Notes under the pieces: model-generated
Seen by the model: the letters and a program-made list of their open reading frames with translations, nothing else
The model's database searches: none
Told to the model about the DNA's origin: nothing
Assembly: GCA_015501605.1 (NCBI GenBank)
Contig: JADNRZ010000018.1
Coordinates: forward strand, 62,001 to 126,000
Origin: Panaeolus papilionaceus
Taxonomy: Eukaryota; Basidiomycota; Agaricomycetes; Agaricales
Direction of reading: 5' to 3'
DNA length: 64,000 bases
Part shown: piece after piece, positions 36,487-49,666 of the stretch
Position numbering within the stretch: position 1 is the first letter of the stretch
Layout of the letters: every line of letters begins with the position of its first letter
Position numbers and translations under genes: made by a program

Positions 36487-37203
36487 TGTACCCTATTTTT
36501 TGTATATCAGATACATACCGTGGAATGTTGATTGTATGTCTTCAATTGAGGGTTTTGGAAGTTGCTTGTGATCTTTGTATATCCTTAGGAAGAAGACACG
36601 GTCATATTATAGGTTCTGATCACAGGGGGCAATTCATGTTAGAGTCGGTGCCTCCGCAGGTATGTTGTTCCGTTGTCACCCATTTATACAAATGAACTGA
36701 TCGAAGTGATAATCGGTAGACAAATGTCGGGCTTTGGAGCCATTTGGGGCTGAGGTGTTCTCAGACGAACTGTCTGTGATAACCTATGATATGTATCCTG
36801 CAACTTTCAAAGGGAGTCAGCCAAGGAATCTATACATTCATCCTGTCTGAAGTGGCTGATCTGACATTCTATCATTTTCATTTCATCTCCCACTTCAATC
36901 ATAGAATGTGAGAGAGGCCTTGTGACTTGGTTGTCAAAGCTTTCAAGGTTCTCAAAATAACCCGAACAATCATTCGCCGAACATGCCTTCTACTCACGCA
37001 CGATGAATTTTACCCCTCGTGCAATGATAGTCGGCTCTTGTTCGCCTTCAGATCAAGTTGATGTCGGTGGCGAATCCAAGTTAGGGCTGTTTTTGTACAG
37101 ATAGCCGACATTCGCCCTGTCAATTTATTACCTGTACTTCCAGGCAGAAGCCGCTATAAAAACCCTGCTTCGAACAATATTTAGTGACCTGTCTGCTCTT
37201 TGG
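36487..37203. promoter_or_regulatory. Upstream region of the Ppo gene, with TATA box
   Basis: No gene is seen over 700 bp. A strong TATA box (CTATAAAAACC, core at 37155-37161) lies about 43 bp before the ATG at 37204, which implies a very short 5' leader. Several GGCGAA/TTCGCC words occur at 36975-37120, partly as inverted pairs; their meaning is unknown. Most other genes here lack such a clear TATA box, so this one may be inducible. Confidence 0.55.
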
Positions 37204-40200
37204 GATGTCTACCAAGCGCTTGTCTTTCTTCGGTCGCACTGCTTCCACTACTGTAAGTTGCCTCCCCAACACCCCCGTCCACTCCTCTAACCACATTGCA
37301 GACCACTGGTTCTATCAACAGCCCAACTACTCCTGCTACCACGACAACCATGGAGAGTCCAAGCAGCAGCACCAGTGCACCCAGAGCATTGCAAGAGTTC
37401 CGTCAGCAGGTACGATACATCTGTATGAAGACTACGAGTTCGAACTTATCCTTCCACTAGATCAAAAAGGGTTTGCCGATCACTCTGAATACAAGCTCTA
37501 TCGTACGTTGCTTTAACTGTGCTTGCGCTCGTTCGAGCTAACCACAATGTCATGTTAGTCTGCTATTGTGGACCTCATTCGTAACAAAGAGTCCCTCGAC
37601 GATAGGAAGCTGCTCGTAGGTGTTTATAAAGTGTTCGACGAGGAGATTGACACTGATATTTTACTCAGCTCGAGCATGCTCTCGCGTTCGTATCCAAATT
37701 GGAAGACGGACCGTTTGCTCGTACACTCAAGAACAAGATCGTCGAGCTTCGTAAGAGTCATTCGTTGCATTTTCTTTTCTGCAGGGTACTCACTACGTTC
37801 TTATTCAGTGTGGAACGATCTCTCGCACCCTGCTGCGACTAGCATCAGCCCTAAGTATTCCTGGAGGACGGCCGATGGGTCATACAACAACATCGACTGC
37901 CCAGATATGGGGAAGGTGTGAAGCATCTTCCACCTCGATTGAATTCAGCATTCTCACAGTGCTTCCTAGGCTGGTACCCCTTACTCCCGCTCCGTTCAAC
38001 AAGCACATCCACTTCCCAAGAACCAGCTTCCTGATCCAGGCCTTATTTTTGATACGTGAGTGATAGTGTTCTTTTGTTCCAAATGTAAGTTCTAAACCTT
38101 GTTCAGTCTGCTGAAGCGTCAAGGTGTAAGTGATAGATGTGGGGCAATAATCATTCAATGAGTAATAATCTAACATTTGACAGTTTGTCCAACACCCTGG
38201 AGGACTTTCCTCTTTGATGTTTTCATTTGCTGCACTCGTGATTCACAGGTGAGTAACATGATTCAGTGTACCTAATTCTGTTACTAAACTATATTCAGCG
38301 TGTTCCGCACTTCTCATCGTGATGTAAACATCAACGAGACCTCTTCCTATGTTGATCTCGCCCCCTTGTATGGTAACAGCCAGAAGGACCAGGACAAAAT
38401 TCGTATCAAAGATGGTCGTGGCAAAATGTTCCCCGACGTCTTCGCTGAGGATAGGTTGCTTTTGCTTCCACCAGCTGTCTGTGCTCTTCTTGTTCTGTTC
38501 AACAGGAATCACAATGTAAGTGCTTCATACATTCGATGACGGGTGTAAAGGAATACTTATCAACTTTCCCTTCACAGTACATTGCTGAGAAATTGTTGGA
38601 GATCAACGAGCGAGGAACCTATGTTGACCCTGCTTCTCTCACCGCCGACGATCCCGCGACAAAGAAGAAACTCCTTGATCAAGAGGAGGATATATTCCAA
38701 ACTGCTAGGTTGATCAACTGCGGCTGGTTCGGAATGGGTATGCTTGACCAATTTCACTTTATTGCCTGATGTTCATGCGTCTTTCTGCAGTCGTTTTCTC
38801 TGATTACTTCTCCACTATCCTGGGTTTGGTCAGGGAAGGCAACAGCTGGAGTCTTACCCCATTCGATGTACGTAATTTCATTCGACTTGTGTCAATGTGG
38901 TATCTCACGCGTCGTATAGGAAATTCGCAGGGACGATCACTCTTTGTTCGAAAGAGGCAATGGTAATGTTTGCAGTGTGGAGGTTCGTCATTATTTTCTG
39001 GTCAAGTATGTGTGCTAAATGTGTGTTAGTTCAATTGCTTGTATCGCTGGCACGCTACGACCAGTGCCGAAGATGAAAAGTGGACTGAGAGAGTCTTCAC
39101 TCAGTTGTTCCCAGGAAAGCCCGTCGAAGAGGTTACAGTCAACGACTTCAAGATGGCAGCGCACAAAATCCAACAAATGCAGCCAGACATCACGCATTGG
39201 ACTTTCGGTGGCATCCAGCGTAACGCTGATGGAAGCTTCAGTGATGACGATCTTGCAAATATCCTCCACAATGCGTAAGGAAATCGTGAATTTGTCCCGG
39301 TCCAGTAGCTCACATTTCTCTCCATAGCACTGAACATCCTGCTGCGGCCTTCCGCGCCAGAGGAACCCCTCGTATGTATCGATTTGTGACAGTTGTAGCT
39401 TCAGTGCTGACACAGACATTCTAGCCATCATGCGTTTGAACGAGATCATGGGTATCGAGCAAAACAGGCGCTGGGGTGTTTGTTCATTGAACGACTTCCG
39501 TAAATTCCTTGGCTTGAAGCGTGAGTGGCGATTGCTCTTTGCACATCTGTCAATGATGTTAATACCCCTTCAGCATTCACCACGTTCTTGGAATGGAACT
39601 CGGACCCCGAGATTGCCAACGCTGCGGAGAAGCTTTACGGTCACATCGACTATCTCGAGCTTTACACCGGTCTTCAGGCAGAGGAGGCTAAGCCACTTGT
39701 TGATGGTGCTGGTTTATGCCCAGGTTACACCATCAGTAGGGCTATTCTCAGTGACGCCATTGCGCTCACTCGAGGAGACAGGTTCTTCACCCACGACTTC
39801 ACACCATTCAACCTGACGGCCTGGGGCTTTGCTGATTGCCAACGCGACCCTAACGCATTCGGGTTTGGAAGCACTCTTGGACGCCTCTTCCTTCGCACTC
39901 TCCCCAACAACTACACGGAAAACAGCGTCTACACATTCTTCCCTCTCATGACGCCTGAATCAATGAAGGTCAACCTGACCAACTTGAAAGTCTTGGACCA
40001 GTATGATGTTTCCAGGCCTAAGCCTCACAATCCCATCCACCAGGTGAAAGGATACAATCAAGTTGCCTCAGTCCTAAACGACAAAGTGAATTTCACCACC
40101 CCGTACAAGGCTAGAGCTGATAGGGTTATCCCTGGGCCTGGGTAGGTAACATTTCTTGACTGGACACGCAGCCTGATGCTAATTCGCATATATCTAGATT

Positions 40201-41748
40201 CTTCCCTGCCGAATCAGAGAAGGATCAACAGGGCGTCTTGGCCGTCCTTTCTCAGCCCGAGCTCATTAAAGAACTGGGAGAGTTCTTCTTTGAGAACACG
40301 ACCAAACATATCAAACAGAATTCGTACAAGCTGGTTGATAGCAATGTTCATGGTGTTGATCTTGTTCGCTATGTTCTTCGCAACGTCACGATGGAGTGGG
40401 TTGCCACAGACCTCGTAAGCATATTCTTTTTTTCTTTTTTTCTACACCTTTTTTGACCGACTATGTTTCTGCAGGCTGGCATTCAACTTAAGTCCGAGCC
40501 ATCGTCCAGTACATACACCGCACCAGAACTCTTCGAGGCCCTCTCCGATATTTATCAGTAAGTTTAACGGACGCACAGGGACATCTGACTCAGCTGACAT
40601 TCATTAAAGGTTCATTTTCCTTGATGTCGAGGCTTCGCGCGTGATGGTGTTGCAGGAGAAGGTCAAAAAGCATGTCCAGAAATTACTACGCCTCATCAAA
40701 GGTGGACTTGGTGGAACAGTTGGCTCCAGGGTATGTAAACAAGAATTCCACTACTTTTTATTCTGTCCATAACTTCTTTTTCTGGAATCTAGTTCTCGAT
40801 CGCGGGTATTGTTGGTACCGTGACGTCTCTCTTTTCCAAGGCAAAGGGGGAGGAATACACGACGATTGTCAAGCAGCTCTACGAACTCGGTCACTCAACC
40901 GATCGTCTCGCTAACACGATTCTTGCTCTCATGGTCGTCTCCGGCGTTGAACTCACTCTGGGTATGTTCATGCACAACACTCCATAAGGGTGCACCCTAA
41001 CGTTTCTCGACCTTGATTAGCATTGACGAATGTCTTCAACTTGTACATCGGAAGCCCTGCTTCTCCAGATTTGGCCAAGTCAGCCACCTCCAGCCACCAA
41101 TTGGATGGCTTTGTGTTTGAAGCAATGCGTAAGTCAGCTCCCTCTAGTGCGCAGCGTGAATCTTACTTAGTTTTAGGTCTCGACCCCTGCTTCCGCGGTG
41201 TTTTCCGTGTGGCAACCAAGGACGTGGCAGCAGCTGGCCACAATTTCAAGCAAGGCGACCATGTCTTCCTGGACGTTTACTCTGCCAACGTTGACGTAAG
41301 CTACAAAAAACTTATTTGACAATCTGAACGCTAACACATTCCATACTCCAGGACTCCGTCGTGATCAATGCCGCCGCTTGTGAACCTACTCGTTCCACAG
41401 ATGGCAGGTTGGTGTCAGATGGTTTCTTCAGGTTCCTCGGCGAGCCATTAGCAACAACTGTACGTTTTTGCAACGCTTGACAATTACTTGTCATACTAAT
41501 GTAAGAATTACAGATTGTCGCGGAGACCTTGCGTGCCGTTTATACCCTCAACAATGTCCGTCGTGCCCCTGGACAATCCGGTACTCTTGCAAGGTAATTA
41601 GAGAATCAGTTTTCTGTATGTTCTGTTATTGACCCAATTTTCCAGATTCAAGCACCACACCCGTCCAGAGCTCATGTTTGCCTATCTCAACAACGATCAG
41701 CTCTTGACGGAATGGCCCACGTCCCTTTCCATCCAATATGATGCTTGA
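37204..41748 (+). CDS. Ppo-type fatty-acid dioxygenase / P450-like fusion (linoleate diol synthase family)
   Basis: Psi-producing oxygenases convert C18 fatty acids to oxylipins that affect sporulation and signalling. About 26 short introns divide this gene, and the product is about 1,060 residues. The N-terminal haem-peroxidase (dioxygenase) domain has TADGSYNN, then HPLPKNQLPDPGLIFDT, a distal-His helix (FAALVIHSVFRTSHRD), YVDLAPLYGNSQKDQDKIR and the YRWH motif (about 39038) that carries the proximal His and catalytic Tyr. The C-terminal P450-like domain keeps the ExxR helix (EAMRLDP, across the intron near 41130) but not the haem-thiolate Cys. Where homologues read GxHxCLG, this protein has DGFFRFLGEP (about 41415-41455). 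I infer an active dioxygenase with an inactive P450 part. The 3' end faces the Yvc1-type gene, with 93 bp between stop codons. Confidence 0.9.
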
Positions 41749-41841
41749 ACTTGGACAACCAAAAATGACTCATGCCCTGCTAATTACGACTGTTGACGAT
41801 CCATATCCACATGTACTTAACAACTTGATGAATGGCTATTT

Positions 41842-44800
41842 CTACTCTCTCTTTGGACTTTTCAACGACTGTGAAATGTCAAGTAATAACAACTCTATCC
41901 GTTGCTGTCTCTGTTCCATGTCATCCATCCGCTTCAACAGCAAGGTATGGTCTGGTTCATGATGATCTTCGCTTTCCGAGTAATTTGTGAAAGATTGCGC
42001 CAGCTGGGTCCCTCTTTCAGTGCTGCGGGACCTTTGCATGGCGATTGGTTCTGGAGATGCGGCAAGTTTGTCTCCAGTAGTCGGGAATTTCCTGAGAGGA
42101 ACACCCTGTGGTTGTGATGGAATCGCGGAATTCAGAGACATTGCAGGTCGTTTCTGCACATTGGACTGTATGGGCGCCAATCGTCTTCTTGCCACAGGGT
42201 TGTAGCTGACTGCAGAATGCGCAGATGTGGGGTTGTAATTGCTGCCTGTTTGGCCCGGCTCTTCGAGAATGTCATCATCGACGAGAAATGGGTTATAGAT
42301 CTGAGCCAAAGGGCTATATGTTTGCCCGTCGAAGCCTCGAGTAACCATTGAATCCAGTCGTGGTCTACTCAGTTTGGGTGGCGACACTGGGCTCGCGATG
42401 TTTAAATTCGGCCTTCCACGACGCGATGAGCCCCCAGATAGCCGGCGATGTTGGAAGGATAAGCCGTCCGACGCATCACCGGTGTCCAAAGCACTATCGA
42501 AGTCCTCCTCGATTTCGAAAACCTGGAGGGATAGGTTTAGTAAACACACGTGATGCAAAGTGTCAAGCAGAACGTACTGCGTCAATATCCGCATCTGCTC
42601 CAGCCAAACCTTCAAAAAAAGCTGATGGGCAAGATTAAGCTACAACGTTGCTTCAAGCTCAAAGGCTCAATAACTTACTCATGCGCTTTAGTGTCCGAGG
42701 AAGAGTGTCAAAGACCTTCTCCGCTATGTGCGCCATAGTGTCATAGAAGTTATCGCTTCCTGCGGATTTGCTTTGTCGTTCATACAGGGATATCGTTATT
42801 AACACAGGGAAGCTGGTCAATCTAAGACAAACACTCAATTACTGACGACAACCTGTTGAAGGTAGAATAATTACCGGATCATGAAGACGTTCACCTGAAA
42901 AGCGTAACGTTAGCGGATGGTTATTGGATAATGAATCCGTCGACGTACTTTATGGAACCAGCGAGGCGATAAAATGTAACTGGCTGGTAGCATGATGCAC
43001 AAGGCAACAAGGTTGATAGGAGGTTGATAAGAAAAGAGGAAATCGGCTTTAGCGCTAAGAACGACGTCAGATGCGGTTGTAGATGGTAAGTAAGACGTCG
43101 ATGCTTTACCCTTCGATGGTAAGTACGGCTTTCCTGAACCTCGCCTGTTAAGCTGGGTTAGCGGTGTTTGTGGGTTATCGTGTATGCTTTACCTCGGCTG
43201 CTGCATCCTCGTTTAAAGATGCAAATGTATTGGACAGTATCTAAAACAAAATCAATGAGGTGCAGATGGGACTAAGATGCATTGGATCCTACAGAGACAA
43301 GGACTAGATCAGGAGGAAGTTAGAAAAGTCCTTTTATTAAGAGGAAATCATGACAGACCTGTCAGAAGGAGCGTATTGCTCAGACATGCATATGTGACCA
43401 TCAAAAGAGGACCAAAGACAGGGTGGAATTGAGCTGAGCAGTGATGAGATCTTTTTTTATCCCAACAACGAGCGAAGCACGTACTGGCGTTCTGGAACCC
43501 GCTCGCATCCAATCCGAACCACAGATCTAGCATCCACCAGGCAATTAATCTAGGATTGAACACAAATCGTTTTAGTCGGAATACTTCATGCCGAAGCTCA
43601 TGTGCGTACTCACCCTGGACCGTAGCTGTCGATAGTGGTCAACCTCATGTATGGGTCGACGTGCAGTTAATAAATAAAGTTACTCACCCTCCCCCGTCCT
43701 TACTTAGACTGAAAATGTACGTGAGCAAGTATACCCAAATGGCGGTAAAAGGAGAAACCTACGTCCATAATGCGTAGAGAAAGCCGCAGAAGCAGAATGC
43801 GGCTATCATCATCAAGAAGGTGAACTGCATTATCATGGCCCGCAATGAAAGAACAAGCAGGTTGTTCTTGAAAGTTACAAAGGCCAGTCTGTGATAACGT
43901 TGTCAGAAGTGCTATAGAGAGGATATTGCATTCGACGGACCGAGGGAACATTAAACAGGCTATCAACGCAAGAAAATCGACACCCAGTGTTCTTGCCCAT
44001 CTCCCTGATGGCAAATTAAAGGTATGAAGTAAAGAAAAGCAATATATATTCACGGTGATGATATATGCCATATAATCGGAGGAACCCATAAATCGAATAT
44101 GTTGTAACTGCAAAATTTGTTAAAACATAAAGCATACTTGCCAAAGTCGTCACATACTAAATGCCAAATCGAAGCCATTCTACGATTGAAACTCAAGTTA
44201 CATATACGCGTGCATAGAAGGCGGATCACATACCCAAGTACCTTTGAAGTAAACTATGGGACAAATTAATCAAAGGTGGGACCACGTATATGACAAGAAA
44301 GGATTACCTTTTATTCCGCGCTCTTGCATTGCAGCTACCTTCTCCAAAGTAAACCCAAGGGCATAAACCATAAAGGCTAGCTCAGCGGCATTTAGTCGGT
44401 CCTTTTCATTGAATTCGATGGCCACAATGAATAAAATGAAAAGCGTCAAAAAGCTAAATGATGGAATCAGTCATCAAAGAGTCCGCAAGCGCGCATGCGT
44501 TGAATTACTTGATGTATTCGAGGACAGCTCGTATTGATGGCACTTTCAACCTATAGCCAGGTTTTTTCAACGAGAACTCAATTTAATTCAGAGAAGAATT
44601 TTACCGATAGTGGTCCAGCATGGGTGCTTTGTGAGGGTCATAAAAGTGGATGGGATTTCGTTTGTATGTCTGTTAATGCACGTGTGAACAACAAGTCGGT
44701 GGATATTCGACCGACGGGGACTGACGTCAGAGAGAATCGAGTGGGTGCTTTTGGCTTGATAAACACACTTCCCACTGCATACATCCACCAAGGCGAGTAA

Positions 44801-45666
44801 GCAAGAGTCAGAGATGCGAAGTAGACGAGATATGAATTTACGCACGACCATATCGCGTCGATGACCTTTTGACAGGCAGAACTCTTGGTGAAACGCTTTG
44901 CCTTTCCGAGTATCGCCATTTCAATGGCATTACCTACGTAGTTCTCCAAGTCATCATCCCTTTCCTCCTGTGCTTGAGCAAGGATGATAGGGTCCGCTCC
45001 CGAATAAACAGGCCAGCTTGTGGTTAGAGTTGTTGTGAGCTTGAGGAGGTCATTGCCATTGTCCCTGAAAACCCGGATGGCCAGTATTTCACACAGAGTC
45101 GCCCGAGACCGTGATAAGGTCATCGTGGTGACATTGTCGTCTCTGAGGAAGTGAACCCGGTTGATTAAGAAGGCAAATGTCACTGAAAGGTTCCCAGATT
45201 GTTGTATACCGACATATTTCTCGACCAATGGACGAATGAGCTTATAGATCAGGTCTGGGGTTGTCATCTAAAGTGCTTTAAGGGAGTGTTGACATTGACG
45301 AGAGGGGTTACATACGGCCTCGTAAGTGAGTGGGGTATCTGAAGTGGTCAAATAAGATAAAGTGTCAGGGGAGTGCGTCAATCCCTATGCGCACCAATGT
45401 AGTGCTGTATTCACGAATTTCAATGTTATCGCATGAAAACAAGGTGATCAAATCTAACGCACGACGACATCCTGGTAGGGTTGTCAGTGTCAGGAAAGCC
45501 ACTAGAAAGGAGGACATACACAACGTATAGCATGAATTATTGGATAAACAAGCGTTGCCCCAGAGTCGGGACTTGGATGCTAATTAATAGGGCCACAAAG
45601 CACAAATCTTTGCAATGCTCACTCTAGTAATAATGGTTGACGAAGTTCTTGCTGTGACTCAGACAT
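41842..45666 (-). CDS. Yvc1-type TRP vacuolar cation channel
   Basis: Yvc1 releases Ca2+ from the fungal vacuole. The 5' part includes TPDLIYKLIRPLVEKY, then FAFLINRVHFLRDD and SRSRATLCEILAIRV (ATG-led exon from 45267), the conserved start of this family. Membrane segments follow in several exons between 44900 and 42650; one exon near 44310-44450 reads FLTLFILFIVAIEFNEKDRL, then AELAFMVYALGFTLEKVAAM, the typical channel signature. The cytosolic C-terminal exon (42530-41842) is Ser/Pro-rich and ends in a coiled-coil-like LLLKRMDDMEQRQQRIELLL. The first exon is uncertain: an ATG at 45666 gives MSESQQELRQPLLLE and a clean donor, but I could not find a downstream acceptor in phase. An exon with DTPLTYEA or HTPLTYEA at 45316-45343 precedes the 45267 exon. 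Confidence 0.8.
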
Positions 45667-46020
45667 GTACTAGGGGGTGAATGACATGCAGCAGAGAGCT
45701 AATACTGCCAATGGGACACATTTGAGGTGAGTGAAATTCGCTGTATTTATTTGATGAAAGTCATGACTGACAGAATGATCAATATTTGAGCGCAAGGTAA
45801 GACGAAAGTATTTAAAAGATGTATTTAAAGGAAATAAAGGAAGAAATATAAGATGATTGTTAGGGAGAGAAAGGCGTGTTCCCATGAATTGATCTCCGAC
45901 GCGTTGGTTGTCGCGTTGTGCCAGCCCGTGAAACACCTGACCTGCTTTGCTTTGCTTTGATCCTGCCTGTGCACCGCTCATGATCACACTTTGTTGTCAC
46001 TTTAAACACAACTTTTGAAA
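45667..46020. promoter_or_regulatory. Divergent promoter of the channel and MBF-subunit genes, with MCB box
   Basis: This 350-bp region between divergent starts contains ACGCGT at 45899-45904, about 117 bp before the ATG at 46021. ACGCGT is the MluI cell-cycle box bound by MBF. The downstream gene itself encodes an MBF-class DNA-binding subunit. Confidence 0.5.
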
Positions 46021-48831
46021 ATGCAAGCTGGACAGCGACCGCAGAGTAATAACCAACCTCCAGTGAAAATATACAATGCTGTTTATTCATCGGTGCAGGT
46101 ACTTGATATCACATCTCCTAGACTCCTACTCAGCGCGTAATTTGCTGACACGGTCGCGTTTCTTCATAGGTATATGAATGCATGGTGCGCGGAATCGCTG
46201 TAATGCGCAGGAGAAATGATTCCTACGTCAACGCGACACAAATACTCAAGGTAGCAGGTGTCGATAAAGGTCGTAGGACAAAGATATTAGAGAAAGAAAT
46301 TTTGCCTGGGAAACACGAGATTGTTCAAGGAGGATACGGAAAGTATCAAGGAACATGGTATGTTCACTCAGGGATTCATTATCTACTCATATTTTATATA
46401 TCGAATTAACGCCAATCTTAATGTTTTAGGATTCCTTTGGAACGGGGCCGCGACATTGCTACACAATATGGTGTACTTCCATTACTGCTGCCTTTGTTCG
46501 ACTTCACCCCAACGACAAATTCACTCGGCGGCGGATTAACAGTCAGCACAACAGCCGGAACCGCCTCTCCACGTCCTCTTTCCGCTTCATCGTCATATTC
46601 AGGCATACCGCAGAGTAACAATTATATGACATCTATACCTTCAACTCTCGCGCCCCCGCCTATTATGCCCGGTTCTGCTCTTCGCTTGCTCAACCAAGGG
46701 CGGGCCCAAGGTTTATTCACCCCGTCGACATCAGGTCTTTCTGCAGTGAACCAAGGTCGTGCTTCCGGTTTCAACTCACCTGCTCCTCAAGTCGGAGGTT
46801 ATGGTCAATCCCCGCATCCCTCTCAAACCCCTCCTCCACCTGCCCCTGCTACACTGAAAAGAAATCGATCAGAAGCAGACGTTGATACTTTGTCAGGTGC
46901 GCCCATAGGTATGTACTGAGATATTATAGATATAAAAAAAGGCGAATAACACGGCATACCTGTTAGACTTTCTAACAGTCGATAAGTCCCGACCCCCATC
47001 CGCCAGCTCTCATGCTAATGGCGAGGAAAACCCCTCTCCAGCAAAACGCCCCCGCACAGATTCAAATTCACAAGACCCTTCATCATCGCAGTCTGCATGG
47101 CAGAGAACGAGCACCAGCACAACTCTCCAAAATTCTCAAGCAACTACCAATGGAACCCCTCGCCCTCCCAGCTCTATGTCCATGCACGACATGCAAGATA
47201 CACAACCTGCCTTAGATGTTCACCAGCCGCGGTTTGCATCAAAACCTCTAGGTCCTAGGAATGGCGAACCTATAACACATTTCAAAGACAGTCGAAAATC
47301 TGCCATTGTGTCTTCAATCTTTAATGCGGATGAGCCTGTTCCCATTATCGAATACCTGCGCGAGCTCGCGGACCCAGCTACTCCCGATCTTCTCGAGGTT
47401 GACATGGTTCTAGACGACCAAGGCCATACGGCTCTACATATGGCAGCCAGCCTCGGGCGTTTGCAAATAGTGGACGCCCTAATTAGCCACGGCGCAGACA
47501 TTCACAGAGGCAACCTGCTAGGGGAGACTCCACTGATTCGATCATGTCTTGCGACAAGTTGCTCAGATCAACAAGTTTTCCCCGGCCTTCTTAACTTCCT
47601 GCATCCCTCCATCCATACCCTAGACACATCACGAAAGTCCGTCCTTCATCATATAATATCTCTTGCTGGCGTGAAAGGCCGCGCGCCTGTCGCACGTTAT
47701 CACCTCGACGAAATTCTCATATGGATTGCCCAGCACCAAGGAGGGGACTTCCGGTCAATAGTAGATCTTCAGGATGAACATGGTGACACAGCACTCAATA
47801 TCGCTGCTCGAGTGGGTAACCGGGGATTGGTCCGTACCATGCTGGATGTCGGCGCCAATCGCATCATACCGAACAAGTTGGGACTTCGTCCCGGTGACTT
47901 TGGAGTCGAAACCGAGGTATGTGGCTCTTTTATCTTTCGAACTGCACATTGTGACATCCCACCCTTCACTCAGGAGCTAAGTGGCGGTCCTCGTGCTGAG
48001 GATATCTTGTCTTCATTACGTTCTGGCCCTCCAGCACCCGTTCAGAAGAGTCAAGATGTCATTGCAGGTTCGTTTTCATTTCAAACATTCAATATGCTGA
48101 ATTATTCATGTTGGATCATTATCGCAGATATGACGACTATGATTCAAAATCTAAGTAACGAATTCCAGTCGGAAATCAAAGTAAAGCAAGATGCGCTCGA
48201 TGTAACTCAAGCTCATCTTCGTGCCGCAACTAGAGAGCTCGCGGAACAGCGCAAGCAGATTCAGGCATGGCAATCACGGTGCGGCGAACTGGACCAAGTT
48301 AATCAGCGTGTGCGGAACGTCGAGAAGGCCATCATGACCGAAGATCAGTTTGACTGGACCGGGAGGACAGACTTGGAGGGTCAGGATGCACGGCAAACTG
48401 CTGGTCCTGCATTCCAATATCGTGGCGTCAATTCTACCATGGTTGGCGTGGCTGGATCGGTGGACATTTCTTTCAGTGTCGATTCCGAGCCGCCATTACC
48501 CACGGGCGACTCTGTGGCAACTTTGGTTAAACTGCGAAGAATGAAGATGTGGCATATGAGAATGGAAGAGCTGGTTAAAGAACGGCTCAAGAGCCTGCAA
48601 GGTGCCAGTGCTGTGAGAGAGTATCAATGTAAAAAGATTGTTGCACTTTGCGCTGGTCTTCCCATTGACAGAGTAGAAGAGGTGAGAGCGGTTTGTTTCA
48701 TATTTTTCACAACCTAATATTTTTTCCAGATGCTGGATAAGCTGGTAATAGCCTTGGAAAGCGACAGCCAGATTGTGGACCTAGCCCGGATTTCTGGGTT
48801 CATGCAGAAGGTTCGGGATGGGGTTATCTAA
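46021..48831 (+). CDS. APSES/ankyrin transcription factor, Mbp1/Swi4 class (MBF subunit)
   Basis: DNA-binding subunit of the MBF/SBF complex that drives G1/S genes. Exons begin 46021-46098, 46170-46357, 46430-46908 and 46967 onward, with further introns near 47917, 48069 and 48681; the stop is at 48831. The N-terminal APSES domain reads [20 protein letters not shown], then [31 protein letters not shown] and [17 protein letters not shown]. After a Ser/Pro-rich linker with a basic KRPRTDS patch come ankyrin repeats ([20 protein letters not shown] at about 47415; [20 protein letters not shown] at about 47770). The C-terminal part is a coiled coil (about 48170-48330) and the conserved helical end. 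About 800 residues, normal for the class. The ATG is 22 codons before the APSES core with an intron between, a pattern I recall for basidiomycete members. Confidence 0.92.
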
Positions 48832-48938
48832 TCTGTATATTAATTTGTTTATTCCGTTGTGCTCTATCGCCGTTTTGCATTATTTTTCGTGTATAAGGAC
48901 TGTTTAAGTATATCGTTATATATTTCTATTACATACTA

Positions 48939-49634
48939 TACAGTGGCGATCAAAAGTATTGCACGTGATTGACACCCATATTATCTCCACAACGACACAA
49001 GATATCAACATGATTTAAATTGTATTTTGTTAAATGGATGATAAGGTGTAAATTCTGTATGTGAAATATACAAAAAGATTAATCTATGAGAAGTGAGTGA
49101 GTGTAGACCAAAAATGCGACTTTTCACCTCTGGGAAGGAGATACAAGAAAAATCTGAAAATATTATGGGAGGTAGGCCTGCTTAATCTAAGAATACCATA
49201 ATTTAAATCTCGAAAATTGATAGAGAGAGTTTCTCAAAAGACGCTAATCATTGAGGGGACTTTTTGAAGATTTGGGTGCAAACACTGCCAAATTCAGCAG
49301 AATTTTCAAAAAGTCCCCTCAATGATTAGCGTCTTTTGAGAAACTCTCTCTATCAATTTTCGAGATTTAAATTATGGTATTCTTAGATTAAGCAGGCCTA
49401 CCTCCCATAATATTTTCAGATTTTTCTTGTATCTCCTTCCCAGAGGTGAAAAGTCGCATTTTTGGTCTACACTCACTCACTTCTCATAGATTAATCTTTT
49501 TGTATATTTCACATACAGAATTTACACCTTATCATCCATTTAACAAAATACAATTTAAATCATGTTGATATCTTGTGTCGTTGTGGAGATAATATGGGTG
49601 TCAATCACGTGCAATACTTTTGATCGCCACTGTA
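48939..49634. mobile_element. Tc1/mariner-type fold-back MITE, 692 bp, with TA duplication
   Basis: The element (48941-49632) is flanked by TA on both sides. Its termini are CAGTGGCGATCAAAAGTATT and the inverse, the style of Tc1/mariner ends. The two arms (48941-49268 and 49305-49632, 328 bp each) are inverted copies in which I see no differences, with a 36-bp loop between. It has no ORF of its own. It lies between the 3' ends of the MBF-subunit gene (stop 48831) and PRP4 (stop 49667), so read-through transcripts from either side would form a long hairpin. Confidence 0.88.
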
Positions 49635-49666
49635 CATCCACGATCCAACCATACACAACCAGAACA

